Assembly (NCBI GenBank): GCA_964058845.1
Contig: CAXKVR010000548.1
Span: forward strand, 1 to 18,817
Direction: 5' to 3'
Origin: Carex sylvatica
Taxonomy: Eukaryota; Streptophyta; Magnoliopsida; Poales; Cyperaceae
Length of the DNA: 18,817 nucleotides
Shown here: positions 1 to 9,670 of the stretch, in pieces
Position numbering within the stretch: position 1 is the stretch's first letter
How the letters are laid out: every line of letters starts with the position of its first letter
Program-made: the position numbers and the translations under genes
Notes under the pieces: generated by a model
The model's database searches: none
What the model saw: the letters and a program-made list of their open reading frames with translations, nothing else
What the model was told of the DNA's origin: nothing

Positions 1-459
1 GCAATTGAGATGTACAAAACATAACGTACAAGAGCATCTATAACTTCCGATTTAATTTTCAATTTAACATATATTATGCATTTAATTTTTTTATTCTAGT
101 AGTTAAGGGCTAGTCTAATTGTTTTTTTTTTTTATATATAATTAACAACTAATAGTACTCTCTACAAAAAATGACAACTTTATCGAACTCGTTTAAATTT
201 CCATCGATCGATTTTTTTCATGTTATATCCAAATAGTATTTTTCAACACATTCTATGCATTATCGTAATTGTGAAATTCCACAAATCGCACCGTATAATC
301 TCGTACTAAAAAATAAATTTCGTTTTATGAAATTGCACAGTTGTCGGAATGGCTCTAAGAGTCAATGAAGTGCGGACCCCACCGTTACCTACAACAAGTC
401 CTTTGAATGATAAAAGTCTGCTGAACCTGACATTTCAAAATTGTAGACTATTCAAAAGT
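1..459. other. AT-rich intergenic DNA, no gene seen
   Basis: No open frame of useful length and no bounded repeat is visible. There are several A/T tracts, including a T run near 121-134. The stretch near 340-420 is slightly richer in G+C but holds nothing I recognise. Nothing functional is claimed. Confidence 0.5.
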
Positions 460-639
460 AGTTTTTTTTTTTTATCTATTTAAAATACAGTAAAATAATT
501 AAAAAAAATGTGAAATTTAGTTCACAAGTATATTTTCATATGAAAATCATATTGAACATTTTAGATTGACTATTTTAATTTTAAGAACAAAAATTGTTAC
601 ATATCAATCTATGCTATACATAGTACCGTAGCCTCACTC
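460..639. mobile_element. truncated foldback MITE (one half plus terminus)
   Basis: The right end, GTACCGTAGCCTCACTC (623-639), is the same terminus that ends the hairpin element at 7359-7516. The inner part (about 495-600) matches the complete element at 661-1029 in inverted orientation, including the stretch around TTCACAAGTATATTTTCATATG. No matching left terminus is present upstream, so this looks like the right half of an element whose other half was lost. The left limit is approximate. It abuts the complete relative, which could mean one inserted next to or into the other. Confidence 0.55.
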
Positions 640-660
640 ATAATTATATATAAATGTAAA

Positions 661-1029
661 ATAAGGCAATGGTACTACGCATAATGCAGATTGGTTTGTA
701 CTATAGACCAATATTTTGGTTTTTAAAGTTAAAACAGTCAATCTGAACAGTTCAGCATGATCTCTATATGAAAATATACCTGCATGCTAAATTTTACATT
801 TTTTTTATTTTTCTTACTATTTTTTAGATAGGTAAAAATTCATACTTTTTAATAGTTTATAATTTTGAAATAAAGTAGTGATTTTCTATTTATCTAAAAA
901 AATAGTAACAATTATAAATAAAATCTAAAACTTGATCCACAAGTACATTTTATATGGAGATCATATTTAATAAGAAATATTGACTCATACTATATACCAA
1001 TCCACCCTATGCATAATCCCATAGCCTCT
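661..1029. mobile_element. foldback MITE, Mutator-type by 9-bp TSD
   Basis: The two ends are degenerate inverted repeats. The left reads ATAAGGCAATGGTACTACGC, and the right, read inward on the other strand, begins AGAGGCTATGGGATTATGC; about two thirds of 32 positions agree. The arms continue inward to a central hairpin at about 818-908, where ACTATTTTTTAGATAGGTA faces its complement. Flanking 9-mers AAATGTAAA (652-660) and AAATGTACA (1030-1038) differ at one base, as expected of an old TSD. A 9-bp TSD points to the Mutator superfamily. There is no coding capacity. The terminus is related to those at 639 and 7359. Confidence 0.7.
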
Positions 1030-1038
1030 AAATGTACA

Positions 1039-1523
1039 TATACATAACAAATCCCAACAACTTTTATTATGACTTTTACTAAGAATCGTAATCAAAACAA
1101 AATCCAAACAACCACATTTTTGGTTGTCATAACATTATGATATGCATTAATAAATGCTCCAAGTGTGTATATTTAACCGGAGAACTTTATGTCTCTGGTT
1201 AACCGGTATCTGTTGAACGGATGATGTGAACTTCAATAATACACAGCCTTTCAAAAGGAGGAAAGAAAAAGTGGCAAATTGAGTTTGAAAAGCTGATACA
1301 GCAATGAAAAATGGATGAACGGAGAGAGGTTGGGAGGGGGTCCCTCCCCTATATTTTTTTGTTCTGTAAGCAGAACAAGACAGTTGTGAAAGCATGAACG
1401 TACCTCTCTACTGAATACTGGTATAGTAAAAGTGGGGTTGTTATTATTATGCAGTATACCGGGCCCACCGATGGTCCGATTTTTCTTTTGTGACTTTGGA
1501 TCCTTTATGCTTCTCACTTGTTG
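1039..1523. other. unassigned intergenic DNA
   Basis: Two short minus-strand open frames (1147-1395 and 1251-1517, 82 and 88 codons) overlap here. Neither has recognisable motifs and their composition is unremarkable, so I treat them as chance. There is a local inverted repeat around GGTTAACCGG near 1174-1206. No element boundary could be supported. Confidence 0.4.
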
Positions 1524-1531
1524 TGCGAGAG

Positions 1532-1827
1532 TAGGGGTGCAAGCGGATCGGATGCGGATCGGATGGTGGTAAAATCATATTTGTATCCGTTTTTTATTTT
1601 TTAAATACAGATCAGATATCAAATATCCGTAAATATATACATAAATATTTTTATAATATCTATTAAACTATATAGTATATATCTATTATTCGGATACAAA
1701 TACTTAAAAAACAAAATCATATTCGTATCCGTATTCACATGAATATTCGGATATCAGATATCTGTATCAAACTTTTAGATACGGATCCGGATACGATAGG
1801 ATATTATCTGATCCGTTTGCACCCCTA
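1532..1827. mobile_element. hAT-type non-autonomous MITE (copy 1)
   Basis: A 296-bp element with terminal inverted repeats. The left end is TAGGGGTGCAAGCGGATC; the right end read on the other strand is TAGGGGTGCAAACGGATC, one difference in 18. The flanking 8-mers TGCGAGAG (1524-1531) and TGTGAGAG (1828-1835) differ at one base. An 8-bp TSD and a TAGGG-type terminus are hallmarks of the hAT superfamily. The interior is AT-rich, with many variants of GGATACGAATA and GATATCCG, and has no coding capacity. It shares this interior with the element at 6538-7118, so both belong to one family that would need a transposase encoded elsewhere. Confidence 0.88.
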
Positions 1828-1835
1828 TGTGAGAG

Positions 1836-3685
1836 CCTATGTTTAGTATTATTTATGGCAAACGACTACCATATCTCATCACATTTTGTTGTTATAGACT
1901 TATAGTAGATGTCTATAATCAAAATCTATAATACTTTTAAACATCAAAGTTAGAATAACTGTTGGATCTATACACATAACAAATTATTTTGAATTACATA
2001 ATTGAAGAAATAATATATGCCAAACTGTATTCATTTAATTAATCAATAAGTCAATCGTTAGTGTAAAGTAAAAATATTAATAGCCTAAATAAATATATGA
2101 CTATAAAATTTCATATAATTTCATTATAATACATACATGTATATTTTGTTTATTACTTTATATTCATAACACTACTGCAAAATATTGATGAGTAATAAAA
2201 TTTATACTATATATATATTTTAGACGAATGACTGGTTGATTAAGTGCCCCCTATAAAATATTTTTTTAAGTAGACCTCTAAAATTATACTCCTAACATAA
2301 AAGTTGGAAATATATGCTTCAGTTTCAAAGTAATTATGATGTTATACTCCTAACATAAAAATAGAGACATTTGAACCATTTTCTTATGAAATTATATCTC
2401 ATTCTAGATTTGTACCCATCTGTCACAAAAATAGCGCCATAGTAGAACACAGGCTAATTGTAGATTGCATGGTTTGGTGCTACAGTGTTTCCAAATGATG
2501 AGGGGGTGATGTAGATATCGATGTGCGTGGGCCAAGAGGTCTCATCTCATCACATTGCTAGATAACATGACATGTGAGCATGCATTCTTACAATTATACA
2601 GAGGACCATTTAAAGCAAATTCATGTAGACTGTATAGTGTTGGTTAAAGGAACACTCAGCTTGTGCAGATATACAATTTAAAGCGGGACCATATAAAAGG
2701 GAGTATTGGCTTTTATTTGGTAAAAATTAGGTGTACAACTCACCAAGTGCATGCCTCTTATTTCAACAATAGGTGAATAAGAGAGACTAATGGCTAGATT
2801 TTTTTTCCTGATAATAAGAAAGATTGTCTGATTCCAGTGCTAGTGTGGAACTTTCATGTTTCGATTTGTAATGAAATCTTGATCGATTAGATAGCAGGAA
2901 GCTCGATTTTGTCGAGCTTGTAAAATGATATTGATTAGCTGATACGTTATATATTTTCTATATAACTTAGAGTAAAATGTTATGTGTTATGTAAAGATCA
3001 CATAATTTGCATGAAAATTTTGTATGATTGATCTTTTATGTGTCTTTGATTCTCATAACTTAAAATTTGATTTCGCCTTAGCAGTAGACATAAAAACAAA
3101 TATAAAGAGAGAAGAGAGAATACAAAAATGGGAAAGTAAAATTTAATTGATTCAATTATTGCAAATGTTACTAGTACATGCATTCTTCGATCCGTACTTT
3201 GGATGCTATGCTTAAATGATACGGCCAGCCAATTAAAAGTTTCCATTTGGTAATAGCTTTTCTCATACAATAATTGCAATAGTAATTGCTAATGACAAGT
3301 CACCGTTGTTCCTCATTACTCCTCATTAAATGTATGCTTATATGGGATAGAAAATGCTCTATGTTTTTAAAGTTGAAGCAAACTACTCAACAATTTAAAA
3401 ATACAGAACTCATGCACATCCATTCTACATTAATTGATATAAACCAAATTAGTTTCCAAGTGGAATTTGTGACAATAACATGTCAATTTTTCTGATAAGA
3501 GAGACGGCATCTTCATCAAGAAGCAAAAAAGGACGAAAAAACTTCAAACAGGTATATTTCAGAGCTCAAACGTCCGATTTCAGCATATGACAACTTTGAG
3601 AAAGCTTATGAGGAGATATACATAAATTACCCCAAAAAAAAATTAAAATTTTCTGTCAAAAAAAATTACACCAAACAAAAATGAG
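1836..3685. other. AT-rich intergenic DNA with a short direct repeat
   Basis: I see no gene. A 19-bp exact direct repeat beginning TTATACTCCTAACATA occurs at 2284-2302 and 2342-2360, 58 bp apart. A small perfect hairpin, AAGCTCGA / TCGAGCTT, lies near 2900-2921. The minus-strand open frame 2998-3279 (93 codons) is hydrophobic with low-complexity stretches and has no recognisable family. The plus frame 3286-3495 (69 codons) is equally uninformative. I regard both as chance. Confidence 0.45.
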
Positions 3686-4042
3686 GAGGGTACCAATATC
3701 TCATGCCTTTCATACCTCGTATTTAATATCTTTGTTTTCAAAGTCCAAATTATTGATTCAAATTGCTCAACATGATATCCATAGTAAAATATATCTAGGA
3801 AAGAAATTTTATAATTTTTGAAATTCATTTACTATTTTTTAAGAAAGGTACAAAATAACTGTTTTCGGACCGTGCAAAAACAGTGAATTTGTACCTATCT
3901 AAGAAAATAGTAAAAAAATGATAAAATGATAAAATTTGGTATCTAAGTATATTTTAATATGGATGTCATGTTGAGCAGTTCGGATCGATAGTTTAGACTT
4001 CGAAAATAAAAATATAAAAAATGATGAGGTATTGGAACCCTC
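3686..4042. mobile_element. foldback MITE with ~165-bp arms
   Basis: The 357-bp element is one large imperfect palindrome. The left terminus is GAGGGTACCAATATCTCAT; the right, read on the other strand, is GAGGGTTCCAATACCTCAT. The arms can be followed inward through GCTCAACATGATATCCATA and TTTACTATTTTTTAAGA to a central loop around 3861-3886, where ACTGTTTTC faces an inverted near-copy. The central ACTATTTT...GATAGGTAC block is shared with 661-1029, so the two are distant relatives. A candidate TSD AACAAAAA lies on both sides, but the left copy is offset by 4 bp and the flanks are A-rich, so it is weak. No coding capacity. Confidence 0.72.
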
Positions 4043-4087
4043 AACAAAAAATTACACTAAACAAAAATTTACACCAAAACAAAAGTG

Positions 4088-4110
4088 GTGCGCAGATCCA
4101 TTCTGCGCAC
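4088..4110. repeat. perfect 9-bp-stem hairpin in a dispersed repeat
   Basis: GTGCGCAGA and TCTGCGCAC flank a 5-nt loop, making a GC-rich stem in otherwise AT-rich DNA. It is surrounded by repeated copies of AATTACACCAAACAAAAAT-like sequence (about 3665, 4050, 4066 and 4128), two of which lie on opposite sides of the foldback element at 3686. That suggests an older repeat was interrupted by the MITE. The hairpin resembles the GTGCGGAT / ATCCGCAC hairpins inside the solo LTR, so the host repeat could be an old LTR fragment. This is inference. Confidence 0.45.
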
Positions 4111-6529
4111 GTGGCAAAAAATAAATTTTACACCAAACAATAGTAAAATACGAATTATGAAAATTTGAAGTGATAACTAAAAAAAATTCAATCTTAAAAA
4201 TAATCAAACAAAATACTCATCTTCTAAAATAATTAAATAAAATATCCTTGTGGATTTCAATTTTTCCCTTCCTCCTCTTTTTCTCCTTTCAAATTACTCC
4301 CTTTCCTTTCTTTCTCTTTTTCCTCTGTTTTAGTACCACTTTCATTGCTGCTCGTTCTTCATAAATTTCAAGAGTTCATATCCGTATAGTTACTTGTAAG
4401 AGGTTATGATAACTTTCAATCGTTATGTGCTTCTTGTGGGTACTAACAACTAAAAAATAATAGCAAGTTACAATTATATGGCTATGAAGTTGGGACATAC
4501 AATGACTATTGATCTAGTTCGTAAATCAATTTCTATCAATACAAATTCAACAGCTGAATTTACACATCAGCATTTAAAGTTTTATTAACTAGAATGTAAA
4601 AGAATATTGATCATAGTTAGCCAGCAAAAATGTGTTAAATGATAGAGTTCCTTTGTGGACATTGAAATTTGAAAGGTCAGATTTCCATTTTTTTTTTTTT
4701 TTAAATGTGTTAGTTTGAGGAGAATGATAAATTAGTTATTCCATTTTTTTTAAAAATATTAATAATAAGCTCAAATAAAAGATCAAAATTACATTAAAAA
4801 AAAAGAAAATGAGAAAGATTATTTGTGTTTAGTGAAAATTAAGTATTTTTAAAATTTTAATGAAAAAATTGATTTTTTATTTTTATTTTTTATGAATATG
4901 ACAATCATTATCCTTAAAATTTATAGGTCTCAGAAGTTTTAAGTTGTTTGTTCAACATCAATAGTCCCTATAAGAACATTACATCGACCAAAAAGAAAAC
5001 ATTATTCTGTGGTTCCTATTAGAACCGTCTTCTTTACTTTACAAGTATTTAATATATACAAAATTAACACATGAAATTACTACTTGAGATCATTCATTAG
5101 TCATTACAATGGTAAACAATTTTCTCTAAATAAAATAATCATCCAACTTTTCCGTCCCGTAAATGCGGGTCACAATCACATGCCTCAGCAGTAATTGAAC
5201 ATTATTCCCCCATTACCTTTTTATCCTTTAATCAACCATGATGCCTAGAGAAAGTGTTTGACCGCAAAATAATAAATAAACACAATCAATTAATAATCAA
5301 TAAATTCAATTTCCTGTTCAGAGAAAAAGAGGTGCTGAACTCCTATTGATATAATAACCTCTTTCACTTTTCTGAAATTAGCACCCTATTGTAGGGATCA
5401 ATTGCCTCCTTCAGCTATATATTATGCTATTGCTCCCTCAGTTAGGTTATAGATGCAATATATTTACATATTTTTATTATAATTTTTTGGAGTTTTAAAT
5501 AACTAATTATAGCTGTGCTATAGTTTTTTTTAACTTTAAAAGTTGTATTGATATCTTCCGCTTTTCTTTTATTAGAGTTCTAAATAGTATAGCTGCATAA
5601 TAGTTGCGTTATAGCTTTTTCGGAACTTAAAAACAATGACACGATGATCACTATTTAGAACCTTAGAAATTTTTAGATAGCAATTATGATAATATTAAGA
5701 ACTCTCTCTTAAAACATGTTAAAAAATAGAAAATTAAAATATATAAACATGATGCTTACGCATAATTTAAAATCTGACATGTAATTTTAATATTATTTGA
5801 TGAATAATAAGATTATTATTCAAATTTTAAAATTATAAATTATTTTTAATTTTTTTATTTATGTTTAAAGTAGATAAACATCCACCAAAACCTCCCTCGA
5901 CACCATCACACCACCCAAGTCAGCAAACATGTCTGAGCTAGTACGTCTTCTAGTTTTATCTTCTTTCAAATTACACAACTTTTAATCAATGGGAAATTCT
6001 GTGTTTAACAGATGACTAATCATGCCTTCCTTTGTCGTTTATCTTGACTAATCAATAATCATGCTTTCTTTTATCAAACAAAAAGAAATTCAATTCCTTG
6101 ACATTCAAATGCCTAAATAAAAACCTATATCCATCAATTTGGGTAGGCATCACTTGCTTGAAAACTTTGATTGAGCCAAATGCTAGATACAATCATTATG
6201 TGACCCACACCACTGTACATTTATTATTATTTTTAAAATTTCGTGTGGCTCCCCTCCCTTGCTTCTTGTAGAGAAATCATTTATAAATCAATGTTGATTT
6301 CCAAATATGCCCCTGCACTGCCAAAATTTTATTTTATGGACTATCCTGTCTACGGTTTTTTAACATTAATATTTTACGAATTACTGTTACTGATGTCACC
6401 TCCCATTCAACTTGTTCTCTCCATCCAACTTTGTTAAAATAAGAATCTGTAATTAACAGTTAAAATTTAATCATACAGTTACAGTTGTTGTGCATCATTG
6501 TCTAAACTAGTTTAAATATTATTAACCCT
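4111..6529. other. AT-rich intergenic DNA, largely featureless
   Basis: About 2.4 kb without a supported gene. A pyrimidine-rich tract occupies about 4258-4335. Numerous A/T runs occur at 4680-4900. A small 84-bp inverted-repeat candidate (5578-5661) is listed separately. The plus-strand open frame 6243-6437 (64 codons) has no motif and is not supported. I see no LTR end or TSD. Confidence 0.45.
5578..5661. repeat. small inverted repeat, possible MITE remnant
   Basis: GTTCTAAATAGT (5578-5589) and ACTATTTAGAAC (5650-5661) are exact 12-bp inverted complements. The segment between contains AGCTGCATAATAGTTGCG-like sequence of the kind seen in some plant hAT-derived elements. No clear TSD was found, so mobility is a guess. 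Confidence 0.35.
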
Positions 6530-6537
6530 CTCTGCCT

Positions 6538-7118
6538 TAGGGATGAAAACGGGAGTCCGCATCGTCTGCATTAACTCAAAAGAGCATCTTTTGAGTTAAT
6601 AGATATTAGCCGTTCGATTATAAACAGAATTTATTCGACCTTCCGTCTAAAATATAGGAGGTCTTTAATTTTAGTGTGAATTCAATTTACACGAATATCA
6701 AAGCTGATCAAACGGTTCAAATATATTAACTCAAAAGATTCCTTTTTGAGTTAATGCAGAGGATACTAATTCTGAAAACGGAGCGAATAGTGATAAAATC
6801 ATTTTTTTTCTTCCGAATATAGATACGGAGCAAATATATCAGATGGATACTAATATGGATCCGGATCAAATCAGATACTGGTAAAAATAATATAAAAAAT
6901 ATTAAAGTTCATAGTATTTATCTAATTATAATGGTAAATAAGATAAAATTTTCATAATATATATTTAAATATATGGTATATATCTACTATTTGGATACGA
7001 ATAATTGAAACATAAATCCATATCAGTATTCTTATCCACAGAGATATTCGAATATCGGATATCCACATCTAAATTTTCGAATACAGATCAAATATTATCT
7101 ATATGGTTTTCACCCCTA
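6538..7118. mobile_element. hAT-type MITE (copy 2) interrupted by a nested MITE
   Basis: The left terminus TAGGGATGAAAACGG and the inverted right terminus TAGGGGTGAAAACC form the TIR. The flanking 8-mers CTCTGCCT (6530-6537) and CTCTGCTT (7119-7126) differ at one base, giving an 8-bp TSD typical of hAT elements. The start resembles the maize Ac terminus (CAGGGATGAAA). The right-hand interior (about 6985-7100) matches the interior of 1532-1827, so the two are family members. A 220-bp element plus its 9-bp TSD (6544-6781) lies inside. Without it the hAT-type copy is 352 bp, close to the 296 bp of copy 1. No coding capacity. Confidence 0.87.
6553..6772. mobile_element. nested Mutator-type MITE with exact 9-bp TSD
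   Basis: TGAAAACGG occurs exactly on both sides (6544-6552 and 6773-6781), splitting the left TIR of the surrounding hAT-type element. The ends are inverted: GAGTCCGCATCGTCTGC on the left and, read on the other strand, GAATTAGTATCCTCTGC on the right, followed in both by ATTAACTCAAAA. Each end also folds on itself, because TTAACTCAAAA is followed closely by TTTTGAGTTAA. The 9-bp TSD supports the Mutator superfamily. It has no coding capacity. Nesting shows it is younger than the hAT-type insertion. Confidence 0.9.
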
Positions 7119-7126
7119 CTCTGCTT

Positions 7127-7349
7127 GCATCATCGTTAAATTCATGCAGTTGAGGATTGTTCTTGTATAGTCCAAATTAAAGATCTAAATTTGAGATGTA
7201 TTTTTATCATTTAGATAGGTTATGCATCATATTTTAGACACTGTTTTTTATTAAGATATTTTAGACACTGTTTACCCATGTTTAAACTATTTGAAGATTT
7301 TAATGTTTAGGAACTTCTTAAATCGTTGTAATTATTAAATATTTACATA
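7127..7349. other. intergenic DNA, no gene
   Basis: An AT-rich spacer between the hAT-type MITE and the hairpin element. A short direct repeat ATTTTAGACACTGTTT occurs twice near 7230 and 7260. Nothing else is visible. Confidence 0.4.
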
Positions 7350-7358
7350 GTTGAACAA

Positions 7359-7516
7359 GAGTGAGGCTATGGTACTTGGCCAAGCACACAGTTTTGTTGT
7401 GCTTTGATATATGAGACGTTGGATATCATCTGGTACGAATCTTGATACGAATCCAACGTCTCATATATCAAAGCACAACAAAACTGTGTGCTTGGCCAAG
7501 TACCGTAGCCTCACTC
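7359..7516. mobile_element. near-perfect hairpin MITE, exact 9-bp TSD
   Basis: Two 65-nt arms (7359-7423 and 7452-7516) are inverted complements with a single mismatch (T against C at the twelfth base). A 28-nt loop separates them and itself contains TATCA / TGATA that could extend the stem. The 9-mer GTTGAACAA flanks both ends exactly (7350-7358 and 7517-7525), supporting a Mutator-type insertion. The terminus GAGTGAGGCTACGGTAC is shared with the partial element ending at 639. At 158 bp with such arm identity it looks recent or maintained. If transcribed, it would give a small-RNA-like hairpin on either strand. No protein is encoded. Confidence 0.9.
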
Positions 7517-7525
7517 GTTGAACAA

Positions 7526-8245
7526 ATTATCTTCAAATTGTGCTAAAATGCAATACATGAACAGCCTATCTCATCTAAATAATAGAGAAGAACATCTATA
7601 ATTTTAATTTTTTAATTTAAATATTGTGTGTATATGATTATGACTGATGATTCTATGGAATCAAATAAAATATGGGAAATATTAATATAATATTCCACGT
7701 TGTCTAATTAATTGAAACCACAACATTGGCAAATTAATATATAACATTGGTAATTTAATTCATCATGATCAGACGAATATTTTGGATCCAAATTTATTGC
7801 AATGAAGATTTGTAGCACGATAATAGTCAATTGTAAAATAATATATATTAATAGAACATCATTTTCACAATTCATTGAATTTAGCCGCTTACAACTTCCA
7901 TTTTTTAATATCTTGATGAGAAATGTGGGTATTTGAAAAAAAAACTATCATTGGATTGAGACGCTTTTGTGAATGAGAGTATGAGAGGTACTTATGAGAT
8001 GATTTGAGTTGACATTTAAAAATAAATAAAATCATTAAATTATGCCATGAAAGATACGCTTCTCTTTTCTCTGGGATGCTGCATAGTGTTAAATTATAAA
8101 CAAAACTAAACAAAGCTTGTTCAGAGTTATACGCAACTAATAGGGCATATGAGTAAAAAAAAAAAAAAATTAGGGTACTTTTGAGATTTCTTGCTTGTCC
8201 TCATTAAGAGATGTAGGTCATAAAGCTATACCCTGAATTTTTGTC
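7526..8245. other. AT-rich intergenic DNA, no gene
   Basis: The minus-strand open frame 7889-8113 (74 codons) has no recognisable family, and the region has an A tract near 8156-8169. No element boundaries were found. Confidence 0.4.
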
Positions 8246-8280
8246 TTGTGTGTGTGTGGGTGTGGGTGTGGAGGAGGGTG
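8246..8280. repeat. GT/GGGTGT microsatellite
   Basis: A run of TG repeats passes into GGGTGT-type units immediately left of the element at 8282. A simple-sequence repeat, no further role implied. Confidence 0.75.
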
Positions 8281-8281
8281 A

Positions 8282-8440
8282 GAATCTGACTCCACTGCTC
8301 TTTAAACAGGAGAGCAGAATTCTGTTATTCAAACTCTGATTATTGATTTTTTTCATGTACAAATCTCAACACAGATGAACGGTTCGATTTTAAATAACAA
8401 GATCCTGCTCTTCTATTTGGAGAGCAGCGGAGTTAGTTCC
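8282..8440. mobile_element. Mutator-like MITE with subterminal hairpins
   Basis: The ends are inverted: GAATCTGACTCCACTGCTCT on the left and, on the other strand, GGAACTAACTCCGCTGCTCT on the right. Each end is itself a hairpin, with CTGCTCT facing AGAGCAG across about 10-12 nt. This resembles the layout of the elements at 6553 and 8462, though the stem sequence differs. Flanks are GAGGGTGA (8274-8281) and GAGGGATG (8441-8448), sharing only GAGGG at the start, so the TSD is weak. Superfamily placement is by analogy. It ends 21 bp before the next MITE. Confidence 0.6.
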
Positions 8441-8461
8441 GAGGGATGGGGGATAAAGAAA

Positions 8462-8640
8462 GATTTTGCATCCTCTAAGATATCTCATGTTTTGCGTGAC
8501 TTTTTGGAAAATATGAACCATTCAAATATGTTCTGCACGAATCTCGAAGCTTAAATAATACTGGTCACTGCGCTACCCCCAAATAGGCACCGGACATGTC
8601 GGTCACGCAAAAGTTGAGATATCTCAGAGGATACGCACTC
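8462..8640. mobile_element. Mutator-type MITE (GATATCTC family, copy 1)
   Basis: A 179-bp element with ~39-bp TIRs. The left begins GATTTTGCATCCTCTAAG; the right, read on the other strand, begins GAGTGCGTATCCTCTGAG. Both continue into the palindromic AGATATCT core and then TTTTGCGTGAC. The flanking 9-mers ATAAAGAAA (8453-8461) and GTAAAGACA (8641-8649) agree at 7 of 9. The whole length aligns with 9852-10029, including GACTTTTTGGAAAAT and AAATAGGCACCGGACA-like blocks. The open frame 8596-8781 overlaps its right end and is not credible as a gene. Confidence 0.8.
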
Positions 8641-8649
8641 GTAAAGACA

Positions 8650-8740
8650 ACGGTGCCTATTCAGGATAGCGCAAAGTATTTTTTGTACTTTGAGATTCGT
8701 GCAATGTTTAAAGATTTTTTTTTTAGTTTAAAGCTCGTAG
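8650..8740. repeat. inverted fragment of the GATATCTC MITE family
   Basis: GGTGCCTATTCAGGATAGCG (about 8653-8672) followed by TTTGAGATTCGTGCAATG (about 8689-8706) matches the inside of the neighbouring MITE in the opposite orientation (its GCGCTACCCCCAAATAGGCA and GCACGAATCTCGAAGC). This is a truncated inverted copy beside the intact one, so the pair forms a larger palindrome. Limits are approximate. Confidence 0.5.
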
Positions 8741-9670
8741 GCGGCATTGATCCAATGATTTACAAAGTAGCTATTACATAGGTTTCTTTTGTTTAAATTA
8801 AGAAGCATTAAAACCTATATATTGAGCTACTTGTACAATCATCTAATTTGCTATGTCATAAAATAAATAATACGTGAAGTCAGAAAATGCGAATTGGTCT
8901 ATTCGCGCTCGAATAGCAAGTAGGTGGGCCTTCCAGTTTTCTTCTCTGAGAATGCAGACACAACAGTAATTTCTTTGAGTTGCATAGCTCGCGGACTACG
9001 CCACGTCGAGCCCTTCCTTGAGGACGAAACGTCTTCTTCTTTCTGAATTCGACGTTGTCCAAAGGAATTTACAGCCGAGAGTCACTGAATCAAATCGGAT
9101 TGGGACAGTCACCACACAGAGAGGAGAAAGAAGAGAGCACTGAATCAAACCGAACCAGGACAATCACCACTTAGCCGAGATGGTATTGAATCAAACCGAA
9201 ACCGAAAACTGAATCAACCGAATTAGGACAATCACTACTCAGAGAGGAGAAAGAAGAAGGAAGAGAGAAGAGAGAAGAAAGGAGACAACTCGTCATCAGC
9301 AACAACAAAAAATAAATACCTTATTCTCATATAGATATAGTAGGTACTACGGGATGGAATGGATTCACAAACCCTCAGTCGAACCCAGAGAGTTGAGACG
9401 AACAAAAAAGACAATAAGCGACGGAACCCTTGCACAGAGTCATCCACTCAATTGAGAAGAAGTAAAATGAATCAAGCAGACGAGAAGAGGCGGATAGAGA
9501 GGTAGAGTAAAGCACCCGGGCACAAATCGACTCTCAAAACCACTGTCTTCATTTCACCTTGAGAATCGCTTTTTTTTTTGTTCTGTGCGGAGCTCCCAAG
9601 GAACAGCGGAGTTTTTAAGAAATATTATTTTTTAGGGTACTGGAAAGGATCCGAGTTCAGAGGAAGGATG
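8741..9670. other. segment that looks GC-richer, purine-rich on the + strand, origin unknown
   Basis: About 8880-9560 looks visibly richer in G+C than its surroundings and is purine-rich on the + strand (CT-rich on the - strand). It contains the tandem repeat at 9083-9285. Two minus-strand open frames (8880-9062, 60 codons, Arg/Lys-rich; 9235-9447, 70 codons) have no domain I recognise. It could be a fragment of a host gene, such as a 5' leader with a CT-rich tract read on the minus strand, or decayed transposon DNA. It lies between two pairs of Mutator-type MITEs. I do not assign a function. Confidence 0.4.
9083..9285. repeat. short degenerate tandem repeat, three units
   Basis: Units starting CACTGAATCAAATCGG (9083), CACTGAATCAAACCGA (9138) and ATTGAATCAAACCGA (9184) each contain GGGACAGTCACCAC- or GGACAATCACYAC-like sequence. 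The first and last end in AGAGAGGAGAAAGAAG. Unit length varies from about 46 to 100 bp. The purine-rich part extends to about 9285. Confidence 0.65.

Noticed and set aside
1147..1517. Two overlapping minus-strand open frames of 82 and 88 codons
   Set aside because: They overlap in different frames, and neither shows motifs, a believable start context or similarity to a known family.
2901..2921. AAGCTCGA / TCGAGCTT hairpin as a transcription terminator
   Set aside because: No gene lies upstream on either strand and the context is plant intergenic DNA, where such intrinsic terminators are not used.
4088..4110. Helitron 3' end hairpin
   Set aside because: The hairpin is followed by GTGGCAAAAA, not by the CTRR end that Helitrons carry about 10 nt downstream of such a hairpin.
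4258..4335. Pyrimidine-rich tract as a gene leader or branch-point/acceptor region
   Set aside because: No downstream frame or splice structure can be supported on either strand.
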